From NCBI GenBank assembly GCA_005784505.1, contig VCAZ01000069.1:2261396-2325395 (forward strand): 64,000 nt of DNA, written 5' to 3'. Positions 37,201-51,700 of the stretch are shown in pieces. The stretch's first letter is position 1. Each line of letters begins with the position of its first letter. This DNA is from Bagarius yarrelli. Its lineage: Eukaryota > Chordata > Actinopteri > Siluriformes > Sisoridae. The notes under the pieces were generated by a model, which saw only the letters and a list, made by a program, of their open reading frames with translations, was not told where the DNA came from and did no database searches. The position numbers were made by a program, and so were the translations under genes.

Positions 37201-40200
37201 AGCATTTTTATATGTACGTCTTTCTTGTCGCTGATTTTTACCGAACACTGTAAAATTTACAAAAAAACACTATAACTTAGTTTTGTTGTAAATCTGGTTA
37301 TAGAAAGATATACTGTAGTCTTTGTGAAGTCTTTGCAAAATGATTTACCCTGTTGATTGTGTTTGTTTAAATGAGTGGCACTGCTGAGTTGTTCTGTTCC
37401 CCTTTGTGCAGCTGGCCGAGAGCTGGATGGGCTACAGTGGGCCAGGCTGTGGCATCCTCAGCCTGGTAGTGACCGAGCGACACATCTGGTGCCTAGATTT
37501 TAAAGGAGCCCTGTACTGCAGCAGCCTGACCAATGGCAGCTTAAGCTGGCAGAAATACGAAGAGAATGTCCAGCAGGTGGCTTTGTCCCCGTCTGGTAGG
37601 CAGAATTTTTTTTTTTTAAGGCCACTTTTACACTGTAGGTCTTGATGCCTGATTCCGATTTTGTGATTATTTATTAGAACGACTCGCTGACATATTTTTT
37701 TTAAAACTAACCTGTATTTGATATCTGAATTTACATGGCAAAACAACCCTAAGCAAACATACTGACCGAAAAAGAAAGTAAAAATGACTAAGCTTTCATA
37801 AAACAGCAGGGCTTTGTTGCAGCCTGGAATATATGTAGTATACAGCCTGGGTAAATTTCTAAACATAAATCGCTGTTGGTGTCCATCTCAGCTGAGGTAA
37901 GTGCCACATTGACAGATGAAAATCTGATCTGTCTGCACCCACGGGAGACGCTCATGCACTTATCCGGTTCGTGTCCCGATTTATTTCCACATATACTACA
38001 AATGTCTACATTTACACTGCATGTATCAAGTAACCCAATTTCATTTTTTCCCTCTAATTTGGCACAGATGGAATAACCCACGATCGTGTAAGCAGGTAAA
38101 AAAGCCCACGGATTCCGATATTCGGATTGGATTCAGGCTTCGTTCATATGTGGAATTGATCACATACTGTGTATAGTGTTAATGCAGATATCTATTACGG
38201 GTCAGTTTTAAAAGAAGATTCATATGTTTCATCAAAGTTATCGACTGCACAAAATCGACATTGGACATAAAAACCTGCACTGTAAATGCCACCAATGACA
38301 CCTGACACCGATCTGAAAATATCAGAGTTCATGTTTTATTTTTTTCCCTGCTTACACAATCGTGGGTCATATCCGGCCCGTGCTTTGTTGGAGGAAAAAA
38401 AATCGGAATTGGGTCACATGATACATGTGGTGTAAACACGGCCTAAGATTGCCGTGTTTGGTAGCTTAAGAACCTGTGTGCGATGACTGTTTAATGCCAC
38501 ATTCGAAATAATATACTAAATAATAGGCAATAATAGACTTTCGAGGAGTTTCTGATGCACTAAAATGGGAAAATTCAAACAACTCTGGGTAACAGAACCG
38601 TAGTTAAATGGTAGAAGGGAAGTTGTGTGTATTATGTACGTGTATGGGAGAAAATCCAGTATAAAGTACGAGATTTATGATTCCTTATTTTTTTAGGCTC
38701 ATTGCTGTGGAAGGTAGAACAGAAGACCATGACCGCTTATGCCTGTGGCAAAGTGACCATTAAGGGAAAAAGACACTGGTACAAAGCCCTGGATGAGACC
38801 TCCTTCGTGGCACTGAGTGACGACACAGCCTGGATCATACGCACCAGTGGAGATCTTTACCTTCAGACAGGTGTGATGAAGTGGATGTTAAATTGTAATT
38901 TATTTCACATGCTTAATACAGACAGCGCTAAATCCAAACCAAAAACAATTCACTGTACACCATTTAAGTGTGTCTTTTCTTGTGTACCACAATTTTACAG
39001 TTACAGTATTTCTAATACAACAGTTTCACAACTACACGTCTACAAACTGGTAAAATGCTCTTGATCTACTTAGTTGCAGGAGCATTCGTGCACAGCTATT
39101 TTAAGTCAATAGGTTATTGATAGCATTTATACTGTGACTGAATTTCCATTTCGGTCTGTAGTCTTGTGCCTCAGGGTGTGTTATTGTGGAAATAGTGCTA
39201 AGACGATAAGATGTCCTGTTTTTAGCCTAAATTATGCCCAAAAGGTTGAACTGGCTTCATTAAACTATAACGCATTTAGCCATATTTTTAATTAAATGGG
39301 CTCGAATAATTTTTTTTTTTTCATAAATAATGGCTAAACATTCAACCCCATAACTTAGACTTGTTGTTAAAAAAAAGAGCTGGTTGTCCCAATAAATAAA
39401 AAAGGACTTATACCTGTAACCCCTTGATTATTATTATATTATATTATATCATATTATATTATATTATATCGCTGTCTTGATTAATACCTTCAGATGAAAT
39501 CAAGAAGTTGATGTTTTTGGGGTTAATTAAAATAATTTCAGTTTTGGCAGCTGCGTGATAATTATTTTTGAATGTGGTCATTTCTGCAGCCAGTTTACTT
39601 GAAAGTTAAATTTCGTGTTTGTTTTAGAGTTTAGTTTTAAGCCTAGTTAATCGCACCTGATCCAGCTAATCATGGCTCTTAGGCTCGTTAAGAAATCCAC
39701 ATTTTGTGATTTAGAATAAGGTTAAAACTAAACTTTGCAGAGCTTTGGCCCTTTAGAAACTGAGTTTGACACCCCTGCAGTCTGAGTTTTTATTAGATTT
39801 TTTTTTTTTTTTTTTTTTTTTGTTCATCAATTTATGGGTGAAAAAACTCAGACATGATTTATGTCCCGATCTGAATTTTTTTTTTTACCAATTTTATTAA
39901 AAGTTGAGGACGACATTAGATTCATGCTTAGTGAGCACTAATAAATGCACAGTGTTTCAATAGTTGGCCATTAGATGGCAATGCCTGACTTTTAAAAACA
40001 AAATCTGCTAAACAACTGATTCCAGTAAAAGCTCTTTTTTTTCCCATATCTAAACACTTCATGCATTTGGATCTTTGTGACTATAGCGGTTTTGAAGCAG
40101 AAGCAAAAGCAAAAATAGTCTTCGTTTAAGATTGATACACACACTGCTGTGTAGTTGCCGGGGCTCAATGCAAGGGTAATGTCAGTGTGCTTTACATAAC

Positions 40201-42247
40201 TCTGCAGTGTGTAATCAAGCGCAGCAGTTCTCAGAACAGTCATGCCAGCTGTCTCGTACAGCTCTTTATGGAAATCCCCAGCAGTAGGTTTGTTTTAGCC
40301 TCCAGCTCCAACCACATTGTTCCTCTGAATACACTAGCTGACAGAGTATTATCTCATTCTTCTACATTACTGGATAATACCTCCATGCTTTCATTTGCAA
40401 AAAAAAAATAAATAAATGTCCAGATGTGTGTGTGTGTGTGGGTATTTAGTACTTAGCTAAGCCTGATTTTCCTGTTGGACAAGAGTATTTACATATAATT
40501 GTTTTGTTTTTCTTTTCATATAAACAACCAGCCCATAACAGATTTTTAGTATTTTAATCTCTGCACTTTGGATATGGTACAAGAAAGAGAGTAATTGTCA
40601 TTTTTTGAAAATCTTTTTCACTAAACTTCTATTTTTCCCTACTGAACCAGATCAGGTTTCATCACCAGGATCTAAAACTGCTCTATGTATTCACCTGTAA
40701 CCCATTTTTTTAAAGAAAATGTTCATGGTTAATAGTTTCTGTTGAAATTTTTTCTTGTTACAAACTAAATGAATTTTAAGAATTCTATTCGGGGCAAGTG
40801 GTTGCTCAGTGTTTAAGGTGTTAAACTGCTAACCAGAGAATTGTGGTTGAGTTTAATATATATCTGTAAATTAAGAGTCCACAACTAAGCAAGCCAGAGG
40901 CGACAGCGACAACAAACCGAAACTTCATTGGTGAAAAAATGGAGAAAAACCCTGGAGAAATAAAGAAACCAGGCTTAGTGGGGCCCCCTAAAATATTGGA
41001 GCCGAACAAACCTTTAGGTGTCATCGGAATAACAATGAAAGCTAACACTGTGTGTCCTAATGATCTCTCTCAAGGATAACGTGTAAAGCAAAAAGTAACG
41101 ACCCCAGTACTGCGCTTTGAGGTACTTCATACCGCACTCGATCAATATAATACTTATTCATTTACTGCTATGAACTGATGGTGGTCAGATAAGTTCAATT
41201 TCAACTATGATAATGCACTTTCACTTATGCCAACAACGTTTTTTTTAAAGAATTTTGTGATCGATGGTGTCAAACGCAGCAGTAAAATAGAGTAGCAATA
41301 AAAGGGAGATACAACCATTATCAGATGATTTAAAAAAAAATCTAATCTAATAAAGATTAGGCTCAGTACTATGATATGGTCTAAATACTGACTGGAAATC
41401 TTCACAAATACCATTTTTATTCAGAGAAAATTTATAGTTGTAAGGATACTACCTTTTCTAGTAGCTTTGACAGAAAAGGGAGATTCAATGTCAGTCTTTA
41501 ATCAACTAGACATTTGGGGTTAAGTTGTGTTGTTGTTGTTGGGCTTTTTTTTGATGGAACAGCCAGTTTAAAGGTTTTGAGAACATATCGTAATGACAGC
41601 GTCAAAATGAAAATAGACAGTCGTGGATCTATAACTTCTGATATCACCTCTTTTAGGAGCTTTGATTGAACAGCTTCTAAAGAATAGTAGAGAATAATTG
41701 GAATTGTACCTCAGGGGATCTGTAGCACAATGTCTGGGATACTGCGGCTAATCGCAGCATGGAATTGATCGATCTTGGAATTGAAGTACTTAATAAAGTC
41801 ATTATTTCTGTGCTTTTGGGAAACGTCAACACCTGCTGTTGCTTTATTTTTTGTTAATTTAGCCACTGTGTTAAGTAAATACCTGGGGTTATGTTAGTTT
41901 TCTTCAAGAAAGACAAAAAGTAATTAGATCTAGCACTTTTTTACTGCTTTTCTGTATGATACGGTACTTTCCCCGCCATGCAGTACGAAATACCTCTAGT
42001 TTCGTTTTCCACCAGCTGCACTCCATTTTACAGGCTGCTCTCTTTAGGGCGAGTTTGGGCTCATTATACTACAGTTTCCCTTAATATTCTTTAAGCGATA
42101 AGCAATCGTATCTAAAATGCTAGAAAAGAGTGAGTCCATATTTTCTAATACATAATGAAATTATTTTAAGCTATTGGGTATTGTTGAGAAATTAAGATAA
42201 ATTAGGTTTAATTTGATTATATACAAAGCAGTCTGTTGTAATTGTAA

Positions 42248-42289
<42 letters not shown>

Positions 42290-43254
42290 TCTCAGGGCTG
42301 AGCATGGACCGGCCATGTGCTCGCTCGGTAAAGGTGGACTGCCCGTGTCCTATGGCACAAATAGCAGCACGGGGTAGTGTGGTGTGGGCACTGAGTGAGC
42401 AGAGGGTTCTGTTCTACAGAGAGGGACTCAGCAGCTATTGTGCAGAGGGTGAACAGTGGAAATACGACAAAGTCAGGTACCCTCACCTCACCTCTCTTCA
42501 GACCTTTACCATGAAATACCTCATTCTAAAATGCAAATATGGATATCATTATAGGGCTTAGGAAGCAGCTGACGTAATGTAATCCTGATCATGCATGGCC
42601 TGCTGCTTTTATCTTGTTTGTAATAAAACCGCTATAACCATGTACAAACTATCAAGCTGTGAACTAGCTATGAATTGTGTCATTCTGCAATCTTCACATG
42701 GCAAAAAGTACTGTTCTATCATTAGTTCTATGATGTCTCATCTCTGATTACAGCGTTCTCTTGGTTCAGCATGTACGTAGCAGATTGCACATAGATGTGG
42801 TTTCTGTTAGATTTGTGGTTTCGAAAGAAAGGTGTGAGGAACATTCAGCACTAAATAACTGATTCAAAACCATTCCTATGCTTATTTTAAAACCCTGGAC
42901 ATTCAGACCGAGTTGTTCTTCCCTTTACTGGTACTACAGCCTTTACTTTTAGGGATTTCACTTAATTTTTAAACATAGAGTCTGGATGCAGTTAGTGTTC
43001 CAGTTCATCAGTTCAGTGGGGTTGAAGAAAGGGCTCTATCAGGGTACTAAAGTTCTTTTACTTTAACCACAGCAAACCATGTCTTTGGAAATGCGAATAA
43101 GCTGAAGTTTTGGAACTGGCAAAAAACATGGGCCTACAAATAGGTGTGATGGTCAGATGTCCACTGATTATTAGCCATATACATTATTTAAAGGCTGTGA
43201 TCATGAATTTGACTTGACTGATGAAGAGTTTGTTCAGTACAATTTTTTAAGTTG

Positions 43255-43311
<57 letters not shown>

Positions 43312-45718
43312 AATATGTGGGCAGTGAAAGTCAGAGTCTGGAGCCCATCTGTATTGCCTTGGGTGAGAACAACACATTATGGGCCCTGGACACAAGCGGT
43401 AGCCTTTGGTTCAGAACTGGAATCACAGCTAAGAAACCCCAGGGTGAAGATGAGCACTGGTGGCAGGTACAAAAATAGTACAGTCCAAACATCTGCATCC
43501 ACTACAAACAGCTGCATTTTTAGCATTTTTTCACTTTTTGGCACAAGTATATTTCAGAGTATGTCTGTCCAGCTCTGCTCTTATAGTTAATTGGTCAATA
43601 GAGTATTTAATTCTGAATAAAGTATTATCTAATTCTCAGTAATTACAGTCATGGCCAAAAATAACGGCACCCTTGCAATTTTGTCAGATGTGCAACAGAA
43701 AATTATGGTATTCATGTGCTTATTGGTTTTGTTTACACTGGAACAAGTCAAACTTGATAAAAATGTACACAGAAATCAAAAAACGGACTGGAGAAAATTA
43801 TTGGCATTTTGTCAATGCTTGGTTTTTCAAGCATGTGATGCTCCCGTAATTTGTATTTAGACAAACCTATGGCAAGTAACGGATGTGGGCAATATAGTAA
43901 TCACACTTACAACCAGTTAAAATGGAGAAAAGTTGACTCAACCTTTGTGTTGTGTGTCATAGCAAGCATGTTGTCTGTGGATTTGAGAGAGGAAATTGTG
44001 GAAAAATGGACAATCTCAATGCTACAAGTCCATCCCCAGAGATCTTACTGTTCCTGTGTCCAAGTCATCAGGAGGTTTACAGCCTATGGCATTGTAGCTA
44101 ACCTCCCTGGACGTGAATGAAAGAGCAAAATTAATAAAAAATTACAACGAAGGCCCCAATTAACTTCCAAATAAATTCAAGCTGATCTGCAGGCACAGGG
44201 TACAACATTGTCACCTCGCAATATCCGCCGGCATCTGAATGAGAAGCGACACTATGATAGGAGACCCAGAAGAACACAAAGACATAAATAAGCATAACTG
44301 GAATTGGCCAAAAATTATGTGACAAAACCACAATCCTTTTTGGAAGAATGTACTGTGGACAGATGAAACAAATGTAGAACTTCTTGGTAAGGGACATCAT
44401 GACACTGTTTACAGAAAAAGCTGTAAACAGTGCCATGATGTCCCTTGTAAGCTGCTTCTGGCACTGGATGCCTGGATGACTGTGTGAACGGTATCATGAA
44501 ATCTGATGATTATCAAAATATTTTGGGGCGAAACTAGTGGCCAGTTTTGAAAAGCTGTGTATTTACCAGAGGTCATACTTCGTTTAGCAGGACAATAACC
44601 CGAAACACACTTCAAAAAGCACGCATTCTGATATGACGAGCAACGAGTCCAGATCTGAATCCCATTGATAAAGCTGTAGCTCGCATCACGTCCAACCATG
44701 TCCAACAACCTTTTCTCTTTGGGGGACAAAAAAATCAAATTATTCACAAGAAACTTTCACAATTCTTACACATCCGATCTCTTGTCTAGGTGGGCATCAC
44801 GGATTATGTAGTGTTCGAACAGGGAGGCCTCTTCCAGACGCTGATTCAGGCCACGCAGAGTGTCGCCACAGCCACCAAGGCTCCGGTTGAACGGGTTGCT
44901 GAGCGCTTGCGGGTGGCATTCCTTTGGCAGCAGTCTCAGTGTCATCCAAGCCTGGTCAGTGCCAACCGCAGCGGTGTGTGGATCGCCTCAGGTCGCAACG
45001 ACTTCCATGTGGCCAAGGGCAGCCTTATTGGTGCGATTCTTTTAAAACGTTTCAGCATTTCAAATATCAGATTGTTACAAGTTTTTTAGTGTTAGAGTAG
45101 TGCAAATGTCAAGCCCGGCAGGTAGGACCAAATCTTTGCTAACTGATAAGCTGTTTTTCTGTGTATTGTAAGTGTCATCCGCATGTTTTATAGTGTTTGT
45201 TTTTTCCTTAGGGACTCATTGGAGAACTGTTGTGCCCAGAGGACTAGCATCTGCTACTAAGTGGGTGTTTGTGTTTTCCTCAGCATTTCCAGCCAAAGAG
45301 GGTATGTGTATGCTAATTTCCTTTTTCATTCCCGCTTCTTTATTCAGTTTAGTTAAGTCAAGTAGTGTGGCTGATTTATTTGGCTGATTTAGTTTCATAA
45401 TATTATTATTATTATTGTTATTTTAAAGTCAATCGAAATACTGAAGGAAACTTGGACGATATTTTGTGGGCAGTGGTGGCTCAAATGGTTAAGGTGCTAA
45501 GTTGCTGATCTGAAGACCAGAAACACCTGGGTTCAAGCCTCACCACCGGCAAGCCAACCACTGTTGGGTCCTTAAGCAAGACCCTTAACCCCTCCTGCTC
45601 CAGGGGCGCTGTATCATAGCTGACCCTGCGCTCTGACCCCAACTTACTAAGATGGGATATGCGAAAAACACTGCATTTCATTGGCTCTGTACACGTACCT
45701 CGCACAATGACAATGAAG

Positions 45719-45764
<46 letters not shown>

Positions 45765-48700
45765 CGATATATTTCATAATTTAGGCCGATTCGATATAAT
45801 TCCGATATCGATATAAATTATTAAAAAGTTTTAGAAAAACTGCCAATGGATGTCTGTCCCTACAAACATCTAAAAAATTAATTTTGGCAAGTCTGAAAAC
45901 CCTAGAGGCTTTATAGGATTGGGAATTGGACACCGCATTCTTCTAATTAGCAGTCTAACACCGTAACCACTGAGCTAATACTTAGCTTATTATTTATTAA
46001 ATTATAAATGTGTCATTTTGCAACAAATTTTTGACAAGTGGACCTAAACCATACCAATCAAATGCTCTGACCGGATAACAAACTCTTTTTTCTCTCTGTA
46101 ATTAGTTGTTTAATTGCTTGTTTTACTGTATATTTTATCTGCGTAGGGAGTTTTCTTTGGCTGGGTCAGAGCAGGAAAGACTTGTTCTGCATTTGGAACC
46201 AGGACCTGAACATGCGTCCTCTCACTGTCCAACTGCCTACAGACGTAGAGATTGTACAACTGTCAGCCTGCAGGGACGCTCTGTGGGGTCTTGACCAGCA
46301 TGGCCGTGTCTACATTCGCACGCTCACAGCCAACTGCCCCAGCGGCCTCCACTGGACACCTTTAGACCTCAGCCAGCTTGGTATGCACACTCGCGCACCC
46401 CCTGTAACATACTAGCGTCAGTGGTGGGACAAACTAAACAACCATGCCTTGGGCCAGCATTGCCGGTTTATTTAATTTTTGGCATGTTGTCAAGACAACA
46501 GTAATTGATGGTGATGGTGGCTTTGAGGCGTTGATAGGAATGAACTGAATCAGCTTTCTGCATGGATTAGATTAAACACTGTTAATAAGTTGACTCACCC
46601 AAAACTCCATTTTAGTAGATTTATTAACTTATTTTTTAATAACTTATATACATACCTGTAACCATACATTTTTTTTTCCTTTAAGGGTGTGTTCACATTT
46701 GTTTGGCTTGCAATTGCTCAGTGCAAGTGCTCCGTTCATCTCGGGTCGTCTGATTAAGCATAAACGCATTCGAACCCTGATTCGCACCAAACAAGCTGAC
46801 CGAGACCAATAAAAAGATGGCTCTTGGTCCAAATCCTAACAAATTGAGATACGGTTCAATCAATATATGAACGCAGTAGAAACCAAATATATCTAATCGG
46901 ACCAAAAACAGGATGCGATGTCATGTTGACATGATAATTTTTTCTCAAGGACAGAACTTTCAAGCCCACCTGGTTTGTCTCATAAGGACCTATGTTGCTT
47001 ATTAGGTCTATGTTGCTTATTACTCTTCTCAACTGGAAAAAAGTAAAACCATATACACATGCACATGATGAGCGCGTTTAATTCAGTACAAAGACTTATA
47101 AGCCCCAGGGGGCAGTTTCCCAGTGATGTCCTTGTCTTCTAGACTGCCATCCAGACAAAAACAGCATGAAATAACCTGCTGATTCGTCTGGTTTCCCCCA
47201 AGGTTTGTTTTTCCCTCTCCATTTTGTGAATTTTTGGTTTCTTGTTGCTGTTGCCTCTGGCTTGGGTGGTTGGGGACTTTCATTTTAAAGATATTAGTTA
47301 AACTAAACTGTAAACTTAAGTGTTTTTTAGCGAGTGTTTACTGTTGTCTTATTTGATTCTCTAGACCTACTTTGACACAGTCTTTAATGTTAAACAGCTG
47401 ACTTGATTTGACACAACGAAATATGTCACAAAAGCCGACCAATCAGGTTGAGAACGTATCACTATAACTTTTGGGTTTGCTGTCAAAAATGTGTGTGTGT
47501 GTGTGTGTGTGAACCAAACTAAATAAACAACAAGTGTGAACACACCCTTAGGTTAGAAATATGAGAAGATATATTCTGTATGCCCTTTTCTTCAGCTTCT
47601 GTAGTTGAACTGGTGCTTGCTGTTACTCAAGACTTCCGTAAAGGACCTTTTATCAATCCCGCTAAACTTTCCCTGCATGTGTTAAAACATTGTCTGCCCT
47701 TCAAATTGTCTTTTAGGCTGGGTTGTTTGTCACAAGGTGACCCACATGGAACATTCCATTCCACATAGACCTTCCCTATTTTCCTTTTTGCCTGAGCTGC
47801 ACTGTAACTATACAGCTAACCATGCTTTTCTGTCACCTTTAAGAAAAAAAAAAAGCCTTTTAAAACATATTATGGTATTTAGTTGTTGTTTTTTGGGGGT
47901 TTTTTTTAAGTGTAAACTTTTCTGTTTCTCATTCTGCAGTGGTAGGTGGGACCCTACGTCACTGAAGTGCTCGGTGCCGGTTTTGTATATCAGAAGCACA
48001 TGCTGTTGTGTATATTTTTATATGAGCAGGTGCTTCTTGCGTAACACTAATATATCCTGCAGGCAAAGCGTTAAAGTTCAAGGCTAAAAAGCAAAGCAGT
48101 TCTGCTGGTTTAACACACAGCAACCACAGCCTCCATAACAACTATTGGAATGACTGGAGATATTCTTTTTTTCCTCTGTTGACTAACGATATGGGGGTTC
48201 GAGATCAAACGGGGAAACATAGAAAGATAGTGCAGAATATCAGATTATGCATTTTAATATTTCTATGGAGATGTTAGAACATGGCACTCAAATTATTGGC
48301 CAGGTGTAGAAAAAAAAATGTTTGACCTACCGCTCATTTTGATGAATGGATTGGCCTTGTTGTTCCAATAGTTTTGACGGGGGAAAAAAATACTCCAGGG
48401 TATTTTCATCAACATGTTTGTTAACACGTTCAAGTTGTACTAAACCCATGATGAGCTGACACTTAATCCAGGGACCTTAATCTTATCCCCAAAGGGCCGG
48501 AGTGACTCTACATTTTCCTTACAGTCAAATTGGAGGCACACTTGGTAGTTAGGTACTGAGGTAAGCTGATTAAACAAGCAAAATGAGGTGTCAATAAAAG
48601 AAAAGTCAATCAAAAATGCCTGCAGCCACACCGGTCGTCGGTGGACAGGAATGTCTTAATCTTTACAGATAACTAACCTAAACAGACTTTTTTGCCACTT

Positions 48701-51700
48701 TAACACTTGTGTTTGCAGAAATATTTGCAATTGCGTTTATATTTAAAATACTTCAATTGAGAAAACTAAGTAATGGATGTGTGTATAAAGTAATCCCGGG
48801 TCAGTCGTGTTTGTTTCTTCTGCCTTATTTTAAAGTTATTAAAATAAAAACACACAGTCGTTCTTTAGACATACAGGAATAATAAATTCTTCTTATTGCG
48901 TTTAACTTCAGTAGTTTAACTTTCACAGTGCAGATCTAATAACATTAGAACGCAATTAGGACCATCCTGCAGCGCCTGTTGTTTGTTTATGGTTCGTATG
49001 TGTTGTGCTGTGAACGTGGCGGGGGTGCAAATAGACAGTCATGTGATAGAGGCTGCTGAGGTCTTGCCTGTTTTGGATGTGAACATGGAGCGGAGTGTAA
49101 TATGAGCTCGGCTTAGCTTGAAGGTACAGGCTCAATTTTAGACTAAGAGATCCCTGAACCTTCTATCTACTGTACAGTCCAAAGATTGAAGTCGACTACA
49201 AAATCCGATTTTATTACATATTAATAAAACCGCATGAGTCGTTTTACTAGCATGTCCAAGGGTTTGTTTGCGATTCTTTTCAGTTGTTCATTCCTTTTTT
49301 TGTGGCAAGTTATATTATTTAAATAGAAATAGTTATTGTTAACAGTCTTATGGTTGGTTATGGCTGCTTAAATGATCTTAAACATCCTTCGACTGAATAA
49401 TTGTGCACTAATGTCTGAAGAATATAACGTTTCTGATGGTGATTTAAAAAACCTTCTTGGAATAAACGATCGTAAACTCTTCCTCATGGCGTAGTTTGAA
49501 AGTTTTATTCTTTAATTCTTTGTGCTATTGACATTAATCCTCTTTAATATATTTAACATAATATTGTTTAAGTGACGGCTTGAATTATTTAATGACTTTA
49601 TCATGAAAACCAAATCCTTTGGTACTGAAATGAATGAATGAATGAATGAATGAATGAATGGTTAACCCGACAGACGAATGTTAACCCAACAGATAAGCAG
49701 CACTGGTGTGCTAAGAGAAAACTTGTAAAGGTCTCAGGCTTTCTGCTTATTCATGACATTTTGTGCTCCGTCTCCAGCTGAACTGCAGAACCGCTATTGA
49801 TTCAGGAGATAGCATTCATGTCAAGGTTTGCTTTGAGTTTCTGTTAGACATGCCATAGACCAGATCAGAATGTGATGACACTGTAGGTTCAGGGACAAAA
49901 CAGAACTCTGTTCTCACTGCATTGATTTTCTTATAACAGACAAGATTTTAGCTATGCATTGAATGTACTGATACAAGCCTACATCGACTCATAAGCCGGT
50001 AAGACAAAACTCAGTCGTTTTTTGGGGGGTTTGTTTTATTAAGGAAAGCAACAAAAAGATTTAACAGTCCTATAGATGGTGTACCGGTGATTAGCAGTAC
50101 TTTTGGACCAAGCTATTTTACTGCCCCTGTGCTTATCTTTCACATTATTATTCTCAAATGTGTCTGGCCTGCACTTAATGAAGTAAGAGGAAGATTTAAG
50201 AATAGCCCATAATTAAAAGGGGAATAATGATTTGTTAAACTTAAAAGCTCCAAATTAGATAATCTTTTGACCCTCTTTGGGCACCACTTTAAAAACATTT
50301 TATAAAGATCTTTGGCTGTACTTCTTGGGTGAGCAATTATAGGTCAGAATATTATTTACAGTCACACTACCCGCTGTCACCCGGATGAGAATGGGGTCCC
50401 GTTTTTCCCCAGGCTTGCTCATAGGGATAAATATATTTGTATTTTTTTTATTAATGATCGTGTTATTGTATTGTAGAGCTGCTTTGAGGCTCTGTCCTCA
50501 TTTACTTGCATACTTTTTTTTTTTTTGTAATTACGATTGAAAGATTCCAGTTGACGGTTTACACGTGATGTTATGTAATCCTATGTGAGGTTTTCAAGTG
50601 TCGAAGCATTCAATCATAATTATTTAGATTTTTCTGTTCGGCTCACGTTATTTGATTTTTGTCCCGATCCCTCCTACAAAGGCCCCCCAGCTAAACATAT
50701 ATGTTCTATTTTCACTATTCTGTTTTTTTTTTTTTCACTTCCTTTCATTTTGAATACAAATAAAAAAAAGTTTTATTTAAGTTTAATTCAACGGAACGAT
50801 GAACGAACTACCTGTGGCACTAAGTGATCCACCTGCGGCATGCAGCATTTCTCCTCGGTGTAGCTTTAGTCTACATTCAATGCGTGAACCAAGCTAAAAT
50901 TGCTGTAACTTCCGACCTTGCACCTGTAAATCGTTTTCATTTTATTTCCGTCGTCCTTGTTGCTTCTATGAGTTCCTGCAAATATTTTTATTTTCCCCTG
51001 CAACCCGCACACATGAGGATTTTAACAGCCACACCCTCCTGCATTCACCCATCAAATCCTGTCCCGCTCTGTTGGGTTTCTCTGTACTCCCGGTTTCTAT
51101 TCTGTACTAAGAACATGCTGGTCATTTCCTAGGAAATTACTGAAATTTTCAGGCAAATTGCTCCAAGTCAGACATGCACAGACGGTTGTACAAATAAATG
51201 ATTTAGAACAACTTTTTTTTTGTTGGTTAATGATATTTTTGGGGGATTTTTGCAGATCAGGCTATCTAAGTATATCATTTTTCCAAGCATTATTATTCTG
51301 TTTACATAAAGCCTTTTTATTTGGATTGGACCGAATGGAAATAGTTTGAAAGCCGTTGTAGTATACAAAGAAATTGTAAGTATGAGATTCTGAACATATT
51401 ACTTTTTCCCTACAGGTCATGTGAGGCTCCTGAGCTTTTCCTGTGGCAGTCAGAATGTTTGGGCATGTGACTCCAATGGCATGATATATTTCCGAGTGGG
51501 AACACAACCGCTAAACCCCAGCATGATGCTTCCAGCCTGGATTTGTATTGAGCCACCTGAGCAGGTAACCAGGCCGGCGGAAAGTTTTCACCAGAAACCA
51601 GTTCTTTTACACTTTGTTTTGAGATTTTTGTTGAATCCAGGCCATCAAATGCAAACACTAAAACTGATTTCTCCATCTGAGGGCTACAATTAAAATAAAG

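Noticed and set aside
42253..42561. Alternative start with a Cys/Val repeat leader fused to exon 11
   Set aside because: The leader is the (GT)n intron end read as codons. The exon boundary at 42296 fits phase and homology.
47737..48087. 116-codon open frame in TECPR2 intron 15
   Set aside because: No homology recognised; T-rich non-coding composition with no codon bias.
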